64,000 nucleotides of DNA from Ascidiimonas sp046199005 (GCA_046199005.1 CP176050.1:434001-498000); one strand, 5' to 3'; shown: positions 26,401 through 38,709, counted from the first letter of the stretch. Notes: generated by a model from the letters alone, not told the origin. Made by a program: numbers and translations.

Positions 26401-27651
26401 GATGACTGCCAAAATTGTCCCGGAGCACAATGGACGGGCACCAACGCAACTATGACGGAGTATTCATATGATTTTACTTCGAATATTGCTAATGGCGATA
26501 CCGACCTTAGAAGCGAAACAAATATTATGTTCCGTTTTGTATTCCATTCAGACCCTGCTGTAGTGGAAGAAGGAGTGATCATAGATGATTTTGTGATAGA
26601 AGGTGAACAAGACGATGATGATGATGATAATGACGGAGTATTAGATGAAGATGATAACTGTCCTTCAATCGCTAACGCAGATCAAAAAGATACAGACGGA
26701 GATGGTGAAGGCGATGTTTGTGACGATGACGATGACGGAGACGGTATTCTTGATGTAAATGACAACTGTCCGTTAACACCTAACGCTAATCAGGCAGACG
26801 CCGATAATGACGGTATTGGTGATGTATGCGACACAGATAGTGATAATGATGGAGTACTGGATGTAAACGATGTATGTCCTAATACCCCTGCCGGAACAAC
26901 AGTTGATGTAACAGGTTGTGAAGTTTTCTCGCTTCCGTCAAACAATTTTGCTATAAAAATTTCAGGAGAGACTTGTATCTCAAGTGATAATGGAAGAATT
27001 GATTTAACGGCTCAGGCTTCTTTTAGCTATACAGCAAGCGTTACCGGACCTGGCGGCTTTGACGAGTCCTATCCTTTTACATCTACCCTCGGAATACCCG
27101 ATCTCGCAGCTGGAGATTACACTATTTGTATTACGATGACAGAAGAGCCCGGGTATGAGCAGTGTTTTAATGCAACCGTTTCAGAGCCGGAAGATCTTTC
27201 GGTATTCTCAAGAGTGAACAGCATTAAAAAACAAGTTACCTTATCATTAGAAGGCGGAGAACGTTATTTCATTACGCTTAATGGAACTACTGTGACCACT
27301 ACCGAAAGTGAAATTACCATGGAATTACCTTTCACGGAGAATACGCTTCAGGTAAAAACAGATAAGGATTGCCAGGGTGTCTATCAAGAGACGATCTTAT
27401 TAAACGATCAGATCCTGGTGTATCCGAACCCTTTGACCGGTAACCGACTCTTTGTGAATCTCGGACCGTTTAATCAAGAAAAAGTATTCATATCTGTAAT
27501 CTCTCTTCAGGGTCAAAAAGTACTTGCAAAAGAATATCCTGTAAGTAACGGTCAGATCCAGATCAATGTTGGAGGTCTGGCTCAGGGAGCGTATTTGCTC
27601 AATATTAAAACCGACGGTTCACTATTAAATTATAAAATTATCAAGCGATGA
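23440..27651 (+). CDS. Large T9SS-secreted protein: BNR/sortilin-like propellers, TSP3 repeats, C-terminal sorting domain
   Basis: A 1403-residue protein. A signal peptide (MKRIFLLFAFAFSAIAYAQ) is followed by many BNR/sortilin-type units (for example IWKSVNAGLNWVPLS, VFKSIDGGLTWNETG, VYKTTNGGNDWT) to about residue 745, then beta-rich domains. Residues about 1056-1160 are thrombospondin type 3 Ca-binding repeats (DNDGVLDEDDNCPS, DGDGILDVNDNCPL, DNDGVLDVNDVCPN). The last 80 residues form a T9SS type A sorting domain (ILVYPNPLTGNRLFVNLG ... YLLNIK ... YKIIKR). It should be exported through the type IX system and anchored at the surface or released. The overlapping downstream lipoprotein suggests a shared surface role. 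Confidence 0.9.
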   Translation: MKRIFLLFAFAFSAIAYAQFNEGAPWMKELENTSSRGPQQPYSIYEISEAFDKYWENRDYTKKGSGHKPYKRWESYWIHLADENGYLPTAKEQWETYRRKLKGIGRANPTSDWQPLGPFTHLAPGQRLPGQGRVNAIAVDPNDPDTWYVGAPAGGIWKSVNAGLNWVPLSDNLPQIGVSGIAIDPNNSNVIYISTGDDDAGDTVSAGVFKSIDGGLTWNETGINPSNTPSSMNEILMDPANSSILWVATNDGVYKTTNGGNDWTLSLAGQNVKDIKLRPGSSTTVYAVTNDRFYRSTDAGITFNRIAIGLPTSSGRFAMAVTPANANYIYIVSANTRSDDYSFRGIFKSVNGGDSFSQTAVTTDILESSQAWFDLAIEASPTNPEQIFVGCLNIWKSDNGGNTFFKLNNWFIKNDAYTHADIHFLRFFNGDLYCGSDGGIYSSSDNGFTFTDHTSGLAISQFYRISVGRNDASKIIGGLQDNGGHSRKDGQWRNYHGGDGMDNVMDQSDNALIYGFTQYGGSLNISDDGGESLVAIVQEPNSLRGNWITPLAMDKNGTVYSAYNALFRLDGLNWTKVSDNFFANVDDLEIDPIDPSIIYVAINRALLKSTDSGVTFNNVYTFPSNVTEIEVNNNDNSIIYATTASNGIYGVFKSENGGEDFASIRGNLPTDQPFLAIIHQARNTTNPIYVGTNIGVYRLDDTLTEWEEYYTNLPNVPIRDMDISLAEGKLIIGTYGRGVWESPIPVEIPDSDIGLVAINQPTGSQIFCGGAVPEIEVENNGTTDITEVIVTYSINDGTDSVYNWSGIIAVDEKASIQLPPLNFENGESLLKVNVTIADDAYGDNNDLAVTFFGNVEGNAAEVNSFETESDALVTYNENGGTPEWQRGAPAGTLLNAAASGSNVYGTNLNGDHSNNVKSYLVTRCYDFSTITNPVFKFKMAFELEINFDIMYVEYSTDQGGTWNVLGTKNSGPNWYNSDRTNASSGVSDDCQNCPGAQWTGTNATMTEYSYDFTSNIANGDTDLRSETNIMFRFVFHSDPAVVEEGVIIDDFVIEGEQDDDDDDNDGVLDEDDNCPSIANADQKDTDGDGEGDVCDDDDDGDGILDVNDNCPLTPNANQADADNDGIGDVCDTDSDNDGVLDVNDVCPNTPAGTTVDVTGCEVFSLPSNNFAIKISGETCISSDNGRIDLTAQASFSYTASVTGPGGFDESYPFTSTLGIPDLAAGDYTICITMTEEPGYEQCFNATVSEPEDLSVFSRVNSIKKQVTLSLEGGERYFITLNGTTVTTTESEITMELPFTENTLQVKTDKDCQGVYQETILLNDQILVYPNPLTGNRLFVNLGPFNQEKVFISVISLQGQKVLAKEYPVSNGQIQINVGGLAQGAYLLNIKTDGSLLNYKIIKR

Positions 27652-28355
27652 AAAAGATACAATTAGTATATACAACAGCAATTGCAATTGCTTTTATCTC
27701 CTGTGGTGGCGGTGGTGGTTCTGATACCGAACCAGCACCTCAGGTAAATCCACCCTCTTCGGCGACCCTTATCTTTCCGGAGGATAATACAGAGTGTAAC
27801 GAAGGAACCGTGATTTCAGATACCCAAAGCACTGTTACCTTTCGCTGGAATGTTTCTGATAATACCGATTCTTATACGGTAAATGTTAAGAACTTAAGAA
27901 CCAATAGCACCACCACGCAGAATGCGTCTACAAATCAGGCAGACATCACTATATTAAGAGGTGTTCCTTATTCCTGGTCAGTAGTTTCCAGAGCTAACGG
28001 GGCTTCGCAAACTGCGACCAGTCAAACATGGAAATTTTACAATGCAGGATTACCCGTTGAGAGTTACACGCCGTTTCCCGCAGAGGCAGTAAGCCCTACC
28101 AACGGGGCAGATGTAGATGCTTCTTCAGGATCTGTAGTGTTAGAATGGGAAGGAGAGGATATCGATAACGACATTCAGAATTACGACGTATTTTTTGGCA
28201 CAGATAATCCGCCTTCAAACAACATAAGCACAGTTACAGCTTCTTCATTAAGTGTGGATATCACGGCAGGTACTATTTATTACTGGAGTATAATTACACG
28301 TGACAGTGAAGGAAACACTTCTAATTCAGAGATTTTCCAATTTCGGGCTAATTAG
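27648..28355 (+). CDS. Lipoprotein with fibronectin-III-like repeats
   Basis: A 235-residue protein whose ATG overlaps the stop of the T9SS gene (ATGA). The signal ends in the lipobox ISCGGGGG. The mature part has two Ig/FN3-like units (VTFRWNVSDNTDSYTVNVKN and VVLEWEGEDIDNDIQNYDVF, YYWSIITRDSEGN). Such modules bind partners at the cell surface. Translational coupling makes it a likely partner of the T9SS protein. A strong hairpin terminator follows. Confidence 0.8.
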   Translation: MKKIQLVYTTAIAIAFISCGGGGGSDTEPAPQVNPPSSATLIFPEDNTECNEGTVISDTQSTVTFRWNVSDNTDSYTVNVKNLRTNSTTTQNASTNQADITILRGVPYSWSVVSRANGASQTATSQTWKFYNAGLPVESYTPFPAEAVSPTNGADVDASSGSVVLEWEGEDIDNDIQNYDVFFGTDNPPSNNISTVTASSLSVDITAGTIYYWSIITRDSEGNTSNSEIFQFRAN

Positions 28356-28377
28356 TGAAATGCTATAAATAATGAAT

Positions 28378-28405
28378 AAAAAAAGGCGCTCAAAGCGCCT
28401 TTTTT
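28378..28405. terminator. Bidirectional terminator between convergent genes
   Basis: A run of A, the stem GGCGCT-CAA-AGCGCC and a run of T form a symmetric intrinsic terminator. It serves the lipoprotein gene ending at 28355, and on the other strand its T-rich flank overlaps the stop codon of the TPR gene at 28404. Confidence 0.85.
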
Positions 28406-29117
28406 AGTTTTTAGGAGTTGTTTCCGGTGCTTTAGGAGGATTCTTTCTTTTCAACAATGCATCTTTACTTATCAATGCCAGATTAAAATTAGGCGAAATA
28501 GCCAGAGCTTCGTCTAACAATGCCACTGCGCTATCGATATTGTTAACTTGATCTTTGTTAAATTCAATTAATGCTTTCAAATGTATGAATGCGGCTTTCA
28601 AAGCGACCTCGTAAGGAACCTGGCTTTCATAAAAAGCTTTCTTATCTTCTTCTTTGGCATTGGCAATACCGTATTCTATTTTCTGCATGGCTGCATCAGC
28701 CTTTCCGGTTTGCATTTGCAAATCAGCCATCTCATATGCTAAAAAGGCGCTCGGATCTCTGGCAAACAGCACTTCGTATTGTTCAAGTGCACGCTGCGGT
28801 TGTTTTAATGCTTTAAGGGACACAGCCTTCACTTCTACAGCCAAATCAGAATCTGTTGCTACTTTTTCAATACCAATGGTATTCAAAGCCTGAAGATATT
28901 TCCCCCCGTTTGCATACAGGTATGCAAGGGTATCCAATCTTTCCTGCGAGGGTTTTAAAATATTTAAGTGTGTCATAGCATTTATAATACCCTGCATATC
29001 ACCTTGAGCCCTCATCTGCTCATAAAATTTTTCATAGTGTTCTACAAGTGCAGCTTTATCCTGCGCTTGCAAATTAATGCTTACAAGCAGCATTAATGAT
29101 AGAATGATCTTCTTCAT
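28404..29117 (-). CDS. Secreted TPR protein
   Basis: A 237-residue protein with a signal peptide (MKKIILSLMLLVSINLQAQ). The mature part consists of TPR-like helical pairs (ALNTIGIEKVATDSDLAVEV, ALEQYEVLFARDPSAFLAYE, AVALLDEALAISPNFNLALI). Periplasmic TPR proteins are usually scaffolds. The C-terminus is Pro/Lys-rich. It precedes nothing on its strand that is tightly linked (63 bp from the SDR gene). Confidence 0.75.
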   Translation of the reverse strand: MKKIILSLMLLVSINLQAQDKAALVEHYEKFYEQMRAQGDMQGIINAMTHLNILKPSQERLDTLAYLYANGGKYLQALNTIGIEKVATDSDLAVEVKAVSLKALKQPQRALEQYEVLFARDPSAFLAYEMADLQMQTGKADAAMQKIEYGIANAKEEDKKAFYESQVPYEVALKAAFIHLKALIEFNKDQVNNIDSAVALLDEALAISPNFNLALISKDALLKRKNPPKAPETTPKN

Positions 29118-29179
29118 GTTTGTTTATTTTGATGGCGTCAAATCTATTAAAATTATTGTAGATAACTCTTAATGAGATG

Positions 29180-29986
29180 CTAAAGGTTAATGTCTTTTTG
29201 AAAATTGTATGCAAGCGCTTTCATTAAAAGGTTCGATTCAATACATTTTCCTTGATAACCAGAACTTTCAAATTGCGGAGGCTCCAGTTTTCGGCGATTG
29301 GCCTCTCGCTCATAATATTCCTTTTTAGAAGGATGAGAGGGATACGCGACATTGAAAACTTTCTCTTTAGGTTCCTGTTCGATAATACGCTGTATGATCT
29401 CCATACAATCGGTTCGATGAACAAGGTTCACACAAGCTTCAGGATGTTTAATACCTTTTTTACCGGAAAGAAAGGTTATGGGATGCCTGTCCTCTCCAAT
29501 CAAACCGGCGAATCGCAGAATCGTGGTTTTAAACGAAGGTTCTTTGAGCAGTAGATTTTCGGTCTTTAAAAGTTGTTTACCACTTTCAGTATTTGGTGTG
29601 GGCGTGGTTAATTCTGTTACAGATCCTTCTATGTTGCCGTAGACAGAGGTGCTGCTGGCAAAGATCACGTGACTTACTTTTGTTTTCTGAAGGGCAAAGA
29701 TCAGGTGCTGAATTTTTGCCACATAATTCCCTGAAGGATCCTTTCTGAGTCCCGGAGGAATATCGATAAATAAAGTGTCGGTTTCACTTAAAAAGGCATC
29801 AATGGCTCCTTCTATACCTGTCTCTTTAAGATGAATTAAAAAAGGAGATATCGAAGCATTTTCAAGGGTAGTTAATTTTTCTGAGGAAGTGGTTGAACCC
29901 TTAACCTTGTATCCTGCTTTCACCAATGAGACCGCAAGCGGTAGACCCAGCCAGCCACATCCTAAAATTGCGATGTTCTTATTCAA
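29180..29986 (-). CDS. SDR/NAD(P)-binding epimerase-like protein (YeeZ type)
   Basis: A 268-residue protein beginning IAILGCGWLGLPLAVSLVKAG, an NAD(P)-binding Rossmann motif with Trp after the Gly-rich turn, then IFASSTSVYGNI with the SxYG pattern of atypical extended SDRs. The family is poorly characterised. It overlaps the M28 peptidase gene by 8 bp, so the two are translationally linked. Confidence 0.8.
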   Translation of the reverse strand: MNKNIAILGCGWLGLPLAVSLVKAGYKVKGSTTSSEKLTTLENASISPFLIHLKETGIEGAIDAFLSETDTLFIDIPPGLRKDPSGNYVAKIQHLIFALQKTKVSHVIFASSTSVYGNIEGSVTELTTPTPNTESGKQLLKTENLLLKEPSFKTTILRFAGLIGEDRHPITFLSGKKGIKHPEACVNLVHRTDCMEIIQRIIEQEPKEKVFNVAYPSHPSKKEYYEREANRRKLEPPQFESSGYQGKCIESNLLMKALAYNFQKDINL

Positions 29987-32297
29987 ATCGGATGGTTTTT
30001 TTTACAATGATTGCATCGTTTAAGACAAAGGGTTTTGGGATCGTATTTTCCGGGCGTTCCGGAACAGAAAATAAGTCGTTCGACAACAGATCATACGAAG
30101 ATTCAAATATCTGGAGGTTGAGTTTTTGATCTTGTGGGATCGCCATTTTAATTTCGGTATATGCATTATTGCTTACATAATGGGTGATCAACCGGGTTCT
30201 TTTTGAAAGACCTTCTAAAAATTCGGCAGATAAGTCACTACCATTAACAGCACAAGAATTGATAACGGTACCCTTGTCGGTAAAGACCGCAAGTCGATTA
30301 ATAGGACGATTGGGTTTGATACAAATTTCCAGTACCCTCTCATTATTCACCACCGTGTCTTTCGTGATTAATACATCAGGAACCGCAATTTGCTTTGAAC
30401 CAGTCTCAGAAGCATACGAAAGTCTGGTTCTATATTTACTGGCGAACATGGTGCTCACAACTTCTGGGGCTACCTGATTCTTTTCGTTTACGTATTGCTT
30501 CACCCATTCCTGAGGATTCAAATCATAGGTCGCCCAGAAGCTTTTGCCAATATCGCTATCTTGAATGTAAACCAAACTCGTAGGTAAAGGTTTTTCTTTG
30601 GTGAACTCAGCATCAAAATGAGCTGAGATGAAGAAAATGAGTCCTAGCAGAATACCAAAATATCCTAGCTTTTTAAGTTTTGGAAAACGAAGTAATGTTC
30701 CTAACAGTAATCCAAAAGTACATACGCATAATAGAGCAGAGAGTACAAACGGAGAGAATTCTGTGTCGGCTACTGTCATTTTGAATCCGAGACCAACCGG
30801 AAAAACCTGAATAAATTGCGCGAGTATCCAAATGGCAGGAATGCCTAAAAATGTGATGAAAACTAACGACGCCCTTTCCTGAGATACTAATATGTAAAGT
30901 ACCGCCAGTGAAGCGAAGGCAGGTACAATGAAAAATGCAGCGCCTTTAAGATAAATAGAGGCAAGGCTGCAAATGATAAGCCAGAAAGCAAGCGGCGCTA
31001 TTACTAAATTAGAGGTTTTTAGTTTTTTGAATCTACTATAAATCAGAAAACAGATTCCGAGGAAAGTTAGAACAAAAGCAGCAATATAGGTATAACCGTT
31101 ATAGGGAAACTTATGTAATATCTCCTCATACTCCGGATAAAAACTGCGCAGGATCGCGTAGGCAAAATATCCTAAGATCATACAGATCGTTAAGGATAAA
31201 TAAAAGGGAATAAAACCGGTAAAGATTTCAGCAAAAGAAAGTGTCTTTCTTTTAAAACCTAAAAATAGTAGCAAGATAAAAAGAAGGATGGCTATAACTA
31301 AAAGTGGTAAAATCCAGGAGAAAGGATAATACATCAGTTTAAAAAACGGAACCGTGAAGTACACGTAGTCTTCACTTGATTGAAAACTAGAAAGATTATT
31401 TTCAGAAAAATAATTGAGAAGTGGCATCAGGTAGCTTCCCAGATGTGCTACCGTATTTTTATCAAGTCGGTCATAAACATCTAATGCAGCATGATAGTCA
31501 TAATGGTCGTCGATAAAAGCAAAATTAAAACCATCTATGTTTTTGTCTTCTCTGAAGACCGTAAGATCTGTATCGTTTGGCAGCATTTTATAAATGCTGT
31601 AGGCCAACGAATTTCCTACAGGATATTGGGTGTTTGCCTTGTAAAACTCTTTTATGAGTTTGCTGTTTCCTCCGTTCGTTTCAATAAGCATAAATGCAGG
31701 ACCGCCACTGCCTCTGGCTTCAAAATTAAGTACAAGACCAGTTTCTTTTGCCCACGGATGTTTATTCACAAAAAGGTCGGCTCCATTTAATCCAAGTTCT
31801 TCACCGTCTGTGATAAGAATAATAATATCATTTTTAGGTTTTTTACCAGAAGCCAAAAAAGCCCGTACTCCTTCAAGAATGGTTGCTACACCACTTCCTG
31901 CGTCACTTGCACCGTATGAGGAGTGCGGATTGCTATCATAGTGCGATAGTAAAACCAAGGCTTTGCCTTTCTGGGTACCTTCAATTCTCGCAAGTATGTT
32001 GGTCACCTTGCTTAGATTACCCCAATCTCCACTATTGATGCCCTCGTGAATACCCGTCTGTAGCCCTAACTTTTGCAATTCTTCAATTATGTAATTGCGC
32101 ACATTCGTATGGGCTACTGAGCCTACATAATGAGGCTTCTCTGCTATCTTCTTTACATGCGTTAAAGCACGTGTAACAGAAAACTCAATTTCGGGAACAT
32201 TATCAGAATTTATTTTTTGAGGTAGCCGATTATAAAACGTGGTATAAGCAGCGGCGACAAGAATTAAAAAACTTATGACAACAGAATATTTTTTCAA
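29979..32297 (-). CDS. M28 family zinc exopeptidase with multi-pass membrane region
   Basis: A 772-residue protein with an N-terminal signal-anchor and a catalytic M28 domain: VLLSHYDSNP (His), GASDAGSGVA (Asp), ITDGEELGLNGAD (Glu-Glu), NFEARGSGG (acidic ligand) and DHYDYHAALD (His). From about residue 330 it has several transmembrane helices, a layout seen in FXNA/ER-type M28 proteins. It should remove N-terminal residues of peptides at the periplasmic face. It is the first gene of a pair with the SDR protein. Confidence 0.85.
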   Translation of the reverse strand: MKKYSVVISFLILVAAAYTTFYNRLPQKINSDNVPEIEFSVTRALTHVKKIAEKPHYVGSVAHTNVRNYIIEELQKLGLQTGIHEGINSGDWGNLSKVTNILARIEGTQKGKALVLLSHYDSNPHSSYGASDAGSGVATILEGVRAFLASGKKPKNDIIILITDGEELGLNGADLFVNKHPWAKETGLVLNFEARGSGGPAFMLIETNGGNSKLIKEFYKANTQYPVGNSLAYSIYKMLPNDTDLTVFREDKNIDGFNFAFIDDHYDYHAALDVYDRLDKNTVAHLGSYLMPLLNYFSENNLSSFQSSEDYVYFTVPFFKLMYYPFSWILPLLVIAILLFILLLFLGFKRKTLSFAEIFTGFIPFYLSLTICMILGYFAYAILRSFYPEYEEILHKFPYNGYTYIAAFVLTFLGICFLIYSRFKKLKTSNLVIAPLAFWLIICSLASIYLKGAAFFIVPAFASLAVLYILVSQERASLVFITFLGIPAIWILAQFIQVFPVGLGFKMTVADTEFSPFVLSALLCVCTFGLLLGTLLRFPKLKKLGYFGILLGLIFFISAHFDAEFTKEKPLPTSLVYIQDSDIGKSFWATYDLNPQEWVKQYVNEKNQVAPEVVSTMFASKYRTRLSYASETGSKQIAVPDVLITKDTVVNNERVLEICIKPNRPINRLAVFTDKGTVINSCAVNGSDLSAEFLEGLSKRTRLITHYVSNNAYTEIKMAIPQDQKLNLQIFESSYDLLSNDLFSVPERPENTIPKPFVLNDAIIVKKTIRFE

Positions 32298-32519
32298 AAT
32301 TTGAAATTTAGTCAGGTTAAAAAATAATTTTATTCTAAGAGGAGATATTTGTCTAACCCATGTTTTGTAGGCAATTTCCTAAATCAGAATAGTTTTCAAT
32401 AATGTTCCTTTTGATTTCTAAAAATAGGGAATTCTTAATTTTTCAGCATAAGCTTTCAGGAATTATTATTTTAATTCACACAAAATGAGTAACTTTAGAA
32501 TTAACCAAAAAATAAACGT

Positions 32520-32987
32520 ATGGGCATTAAGAGTTTTCAAGGAGCGCGCGAAGAGGTTAAGAAAACGTACGACGCTCCCATATTAGTATCTGATTATATG
32601 AGTAAAAAGCTTATTACTTTTACCGCAGATCAATCGATTTTAGAGGTCATGGAGATGTTTACCAAACATCGTATTTCCGGGGGTCCTGTATTAGGAGAAA
32701 AGGGAGACCTGGTTGGTATTGTATCTGAAGCAGACTGTATGAAGCAAATTTCTGAGAGTCGATACTTTAATTTGCCAATTTTAGATAAAAGCGTGGAGCG
32801 GTTTATGACTAAAAATGTTGAGACCATCCCGCATGACACTAATATTTTTGATGCGGCTTCTATCTTTTACAAAAACAATCGTAGGAGGCTCCCGGTATTA
32901 GAAAACGGTCGATTGGTAGGACAAATAAGCCGTAAAGATATCGTAGTAGCAGCTTTAAAATTACAAAGCATGAACTGGCAACATTAA
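32520..32987 (+). CDS. CBS-domain protein
   Basis: A 155-residue protein made of two CBS domains: MSKKLITFTADQSILEVMEM with GGPVLGEKGDLVGIVSEAD, and MTKNVETIPHDTNIFDAASI with RRLPVLENGRLVGQISRKDI. Tandem CBS units bind adenosyl nucleotides and report energy state. No partner domain is fused, so it probably acts on another protein. It overlaps the zinc-finger gene by 4 bp, tail to tail. Confidence 0.85.
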   Translation: MGIKSFQGAREEVKKTYDAPILVSDYMSKKLITFTADQSILEVMEMFTKHRISGGPVLGEKGDLVGIVSEADCMKQISESRYFNLPILDKSVERFMTKNVETIPHDTNIFDAASIFYKNNRRRLPVLENGRLVGQISRKDIVVAALKLQSMNWQH

Positions 32988-33334
32988 CGTTCTCGCTTTA
33001 CTAACATATAAAAATCATTATCCAACGGAAGATATCCTAGATCATACACAAAATAATAGGTAGATCCTGTTTTGGTAGTATAGATACTCGTGAAGAATTC
33101 GAAATCAAAACCCTTATCTATCAATTTCATTTTGGTGGTTTTAGGTTTTGAAACAGGGTTCATTTGCTCCAGAATGCGATAGTTTTTACGAAGACGATTA
33201 TTGATATTTCTGATTAGATTTTTACTATCCTTATTTATTCTATTGTTGTAGGCGTTCCTGCAAAAATCACTGCAGAATTTTTTATCTACTCTACCTACTA
33301 CCTTCTCACCACACTCAAGGCAGCTTTTATCCAT
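32984..33334 (-). CDS. Small zinc-ribbon protein (DUF2116-like N-terminus)
   Basis: A 116-residue protein whose N-terminus holds a four-cysteine cluster CxxC...CxxxC (CLECGEKVVGRVDKKFC, then SDFCRNAYNN), which resembles the DUF2116 zinc ribbon. The rest is unrecognised. It lies 3 bp after the DUF6265 gene and probably shares its transcript. Nucleic-acid or protein binding is the obvious guess for such a finger. Confidence 0.75.
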   Translation of the reverse strand: MDKSCLECGEKVVGRVDKKFCSDFCRNAYNNRINKDSKNLIRNINNRLRKNYRILEQMNPVSKPKTTKMKLIDKGFDFEFFTSIYTTKTGSTYYFVYDLGYLPLDNDFYMLVKRER

Positions 33335-33337
33335 TAG

Positions 33338-33834
33338 TTATTGTTTTTTGTAATTGAATTTTACTTCTACAGGTTTTGTTTTTTCTTCGCTGATCATTAC
33401 ATAAATATTCATTTCTGTATCACTGATTTTTTCAAAAGTAAAATCATTGAAATAGGCGATGTTGTTTTCCAGCTTGATAAACTTAAAATCTACTGTTTCA
33501 TCCTTTTTTTCCCATCCTTTCATGTCTCCATGAAAATGCTTAAATCGGAGGATGAGTCCTTCCGGGGTTTCCATAATTGCTCCAGCTTCGTAAAAAGTGA
33601 CCTTGCCATCTACAATGTGTCTAAAAACAAACATCATTGACCCAGCTTCTGGCGGGCTCCATATTTCTTCTGCAACGCCTCCGAAAGCTTCTCCTTTCCA
33701 ATGTCCGGAAATCCAGGAAAGCTGATCTATAGAGATCTGTTCGCGATCTTCATTTTCATCGATCGAAATTGTCTTTTCTCGTTGTGCAAAGATGTTACCT
33801 AAAGAAAACATCATTACCAGGATTGCTAATTTTT

Positions 33835-33838
<4 letters not shown>
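33338..33838 (-). CDS. Secreted DUF6265-like protein
   Basis: A 166-residue protein with a signal peptide (MKKLAILVMMFSLGNIFAQ). The mature part has LSWISGHWKGEAFGGVAEEIW and FRHIVDGKVTFYEAG, a pattern I associate with DUF6265, a likely lipocalin/beta-sandwich fold. The start overlaps the stop of the large BNR gene by 4 bp (ATGA), indicating an operon with it. The role is unknown. Confidence 0.75.
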
Positions 33839-36993
<3,155 letters not shown>

Positions 36994-37002
36994 GAGCCGG
37001 TA

Positions 37003-38532
37003 TTATGAGTTAACTTTCTTGAGCTGATAGAGGTCATGCCGCCTGTCTTTCAGAATTCGCACACTGCCATATTCATGCAGTTCTTTTAAGAGATCAAGAT
37101 CAATATCTACGATAAGGGTCATTTCTGTATTCGGAGTGGCTTCCGCCTTTATACCGTTAGTAGGAAATGAAAAATCTGAGGGTGTAAATACTGCTGCCTG
37201 TGCAAATTGAATATCCATATTATTCACTTTTGGAAGGTTACCCACACATCCTGCAATAGCAACATAACATTCATTTTCAATAGCTCTCGATTGGGCGCAA
37301 TGTTTTACCCTCGTATAACCATTTTGTGTATCTGTTAAAAATGGAACAAAGAGAATCTTCATTCCCTGGTCAGCAAGCAATCGAGGTAACTCCGGGAATT
37401 CAACATCGTAACAAACTACAATCCCTATTTTACCACAATCGGTATTGAAAACCTGAATTTTGTCACCTCCGGTCATTCCCCAATGAGATACTTCGTTAGG
37501 CGTAATATGTATTTTAGTGTACATTTCGTAGCTACCATCTCTTTTGCATAAGAAACCAACATTGTACAATTTTCCATCCTGCGCCATTGGCATGCTTCCT
37601 GTGATTATGTTGATATTATAGGAGATGGCGAATTCCTGAAATTTTTTACGGATAGGTTCTGCAAACTTTGCCAGTTCACGAATGGCATCGGCTTCAGACA
37701 GATGGTTATAATCTGCCATTAAAGGGGCGATGAACAATTCCGGAAACAAAGCAAAATCGCTTCCGTAGCCGGAAACTGCATCTATAAAGAATTCTGCCTG
37801 ATCGAACAATGCTTCCAAATTTGGTAAAGGCCTCATTTGCCATTGTATCAACCCCAGCCTTACGATAGACTTTCTTGTATTTATGAGTTTCGGACTTTTG
37901 TCATAATAAATATTGTTCCATTCCATTAAAACCGCGTAATCTAATGAACTCGTATCTCCCTCCAGATAATTCTTCATAACCTTTTTTACGTGAAAATCGT
38001 TACTCAACTGAAAGGATAGTACAGGATCGTGCAGCTCTTTCATTCGCACTTTCTCGATGTATTGTTTAGGGGTCATGTCTTTGGCATAAGATACATACCG
38101 CGGAATTCTACCAGCGAAAACAATTGATTTAAGGTTGAGTTGTTCACAGAGTTCTTTGCGAGCATCATAGAGTCTTCTTCCTAGGCGGAGCCCTCTAAAA
38201 TTGGGATGAATAAAGACGTCTATCCCATAGAGCACATCTCCTTCTGCATCGTGTGTTGAGAAAGTGTATTTACCAGTGATATCTTCATAGGTATGATTAT
38301 CATCTATAGAGTCATAATCTACTACTAAGGATAATGCTGCACCTACCACTTTTCCATCGGCTAGGACCACCAATTGCCCTTCCGGGAAAATTTCAAGTAA
38401 TTTTTCGATTTGGTGTTCTTTCCAATAAGAACTTTCCAGTTCTCGATAAGCTTCCTGCATAGAAGATTTCAACTCTCTATAATCATTTAGTTGCAGGTTG
38501 CGTAATTCAATAATGCCAACGGCTGTATTCAT
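37003..38532 (-). CDS. GNAT acetyltransferase/carbon-nitrogen hydrolase fusion
   Basis: A 509-residue two-domain protein. Residues 1-165 are GNAT-like (VFIHPNFRGLRLGRRLYDAR binds acetyl-CoA). Residues from about 220 form a nitrilase-superfamily hydrolase with the catalytic triad Glu (LFPELFIAP), Lys (YTKIHITPNE) and Cys (GIVVCYDVEFPE). Such fusions are widespread in Bacteroidota; the substrate is unknown. It lies divergent from ssb, across a 177-bp gap containing 10-bp-period repeats. Confidence 0.87.
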   Translation of the reverse strand: MNTAVGIIELRNLQLNDYRELKSSMQEAYRELESSYWKEHQIEKLLEIFPEGQLVVLADGKVVGAALSLVVDYDSIDDNHTYEDITGKYTFSTHDAEGDVLYGIDVFIHPNFRGLRLGRRLYDARKELCEQLNLKSIVFAGRIPRYVSYAKDMTPKQYIEKVRMKELHDPVLSFQLSNDFHVKKVMKNYLEGDTSSLDYAVLMEWNNIYYDKSPKLINTRKSIVRLGLIQWQMRPLPNLEALFDQAEFFIDAVSGYGSDFALFPELFIAPLMADYNHLSEADAIRELAKFAEPIRKKFQEFAISYNINIITGSMPMAQDGKLYNVGFLCKRDGSYEMYTKIHITPNEVSHWGMTGGDKIQVFNTDCGKIGIVVCYDVEFPELPRLLADQGMKILFVPFLTDTQNGYTRVKHCAQSRAIENECYVAIAGCVGNLPKVNNMDIQFAQAAVFTPSDFSFPTNGIKAEATPNTEMTLIVDIDLDLLKELHEYGSVRILKDRRHDLYQLKKVNS

Positions 38533-38566
38533 TACTTTTTAAAATTATTGTTATTAATTAATCGTT

Positions 38567-38594
38567 TACAAACGACTACAAACGTTTACAAACG
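38567..38594 (+). repeat. Three TACAAACG direct repeats at 10-bp period
   Basis: The octamer TACAAACG occurs at 38567-38574, 38577-38584 and 38587-38594, exactly one helical turn apart. The array also makes the palindromes CGTTTACAAACG (twice) and AAACGTTT. It lies in the divergent gap between the GNAT-nitrilase gene and ssb, centred about 60 bp upstream of the ssb -7 box. It is a candidate operator array. Confidence 0.7.
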
Positions 38595-38636
38595 AATGCA
38601 ATTATTTCATAACCGAATATAGTTTTTTTAACGTCA

Positions 38637-38644
38637 CATCTTTG
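38637..38644 (+). promoter_or_regulatory. Probable -7 element of ssb
   Basis: CATCTTTG, one base off TAnnTTTG, lies 65 bp upstream of the ssb ATG at 38710. Confidence 0.4.
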
Positions 38645-38709
38645 CTTCATCGATTCGAAATAATGGAATCATCTATTAAAAATACTATTAACTTTTAAAT
38701 TATTAAATT

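Noticed and set aside
38567..38594. Iterons taken as a replication origin or CRISPR
   Set aside because: Only three 8-bp units without spacers of even length, Rep gene or Cas genes; a promoter-region operator is simpler.
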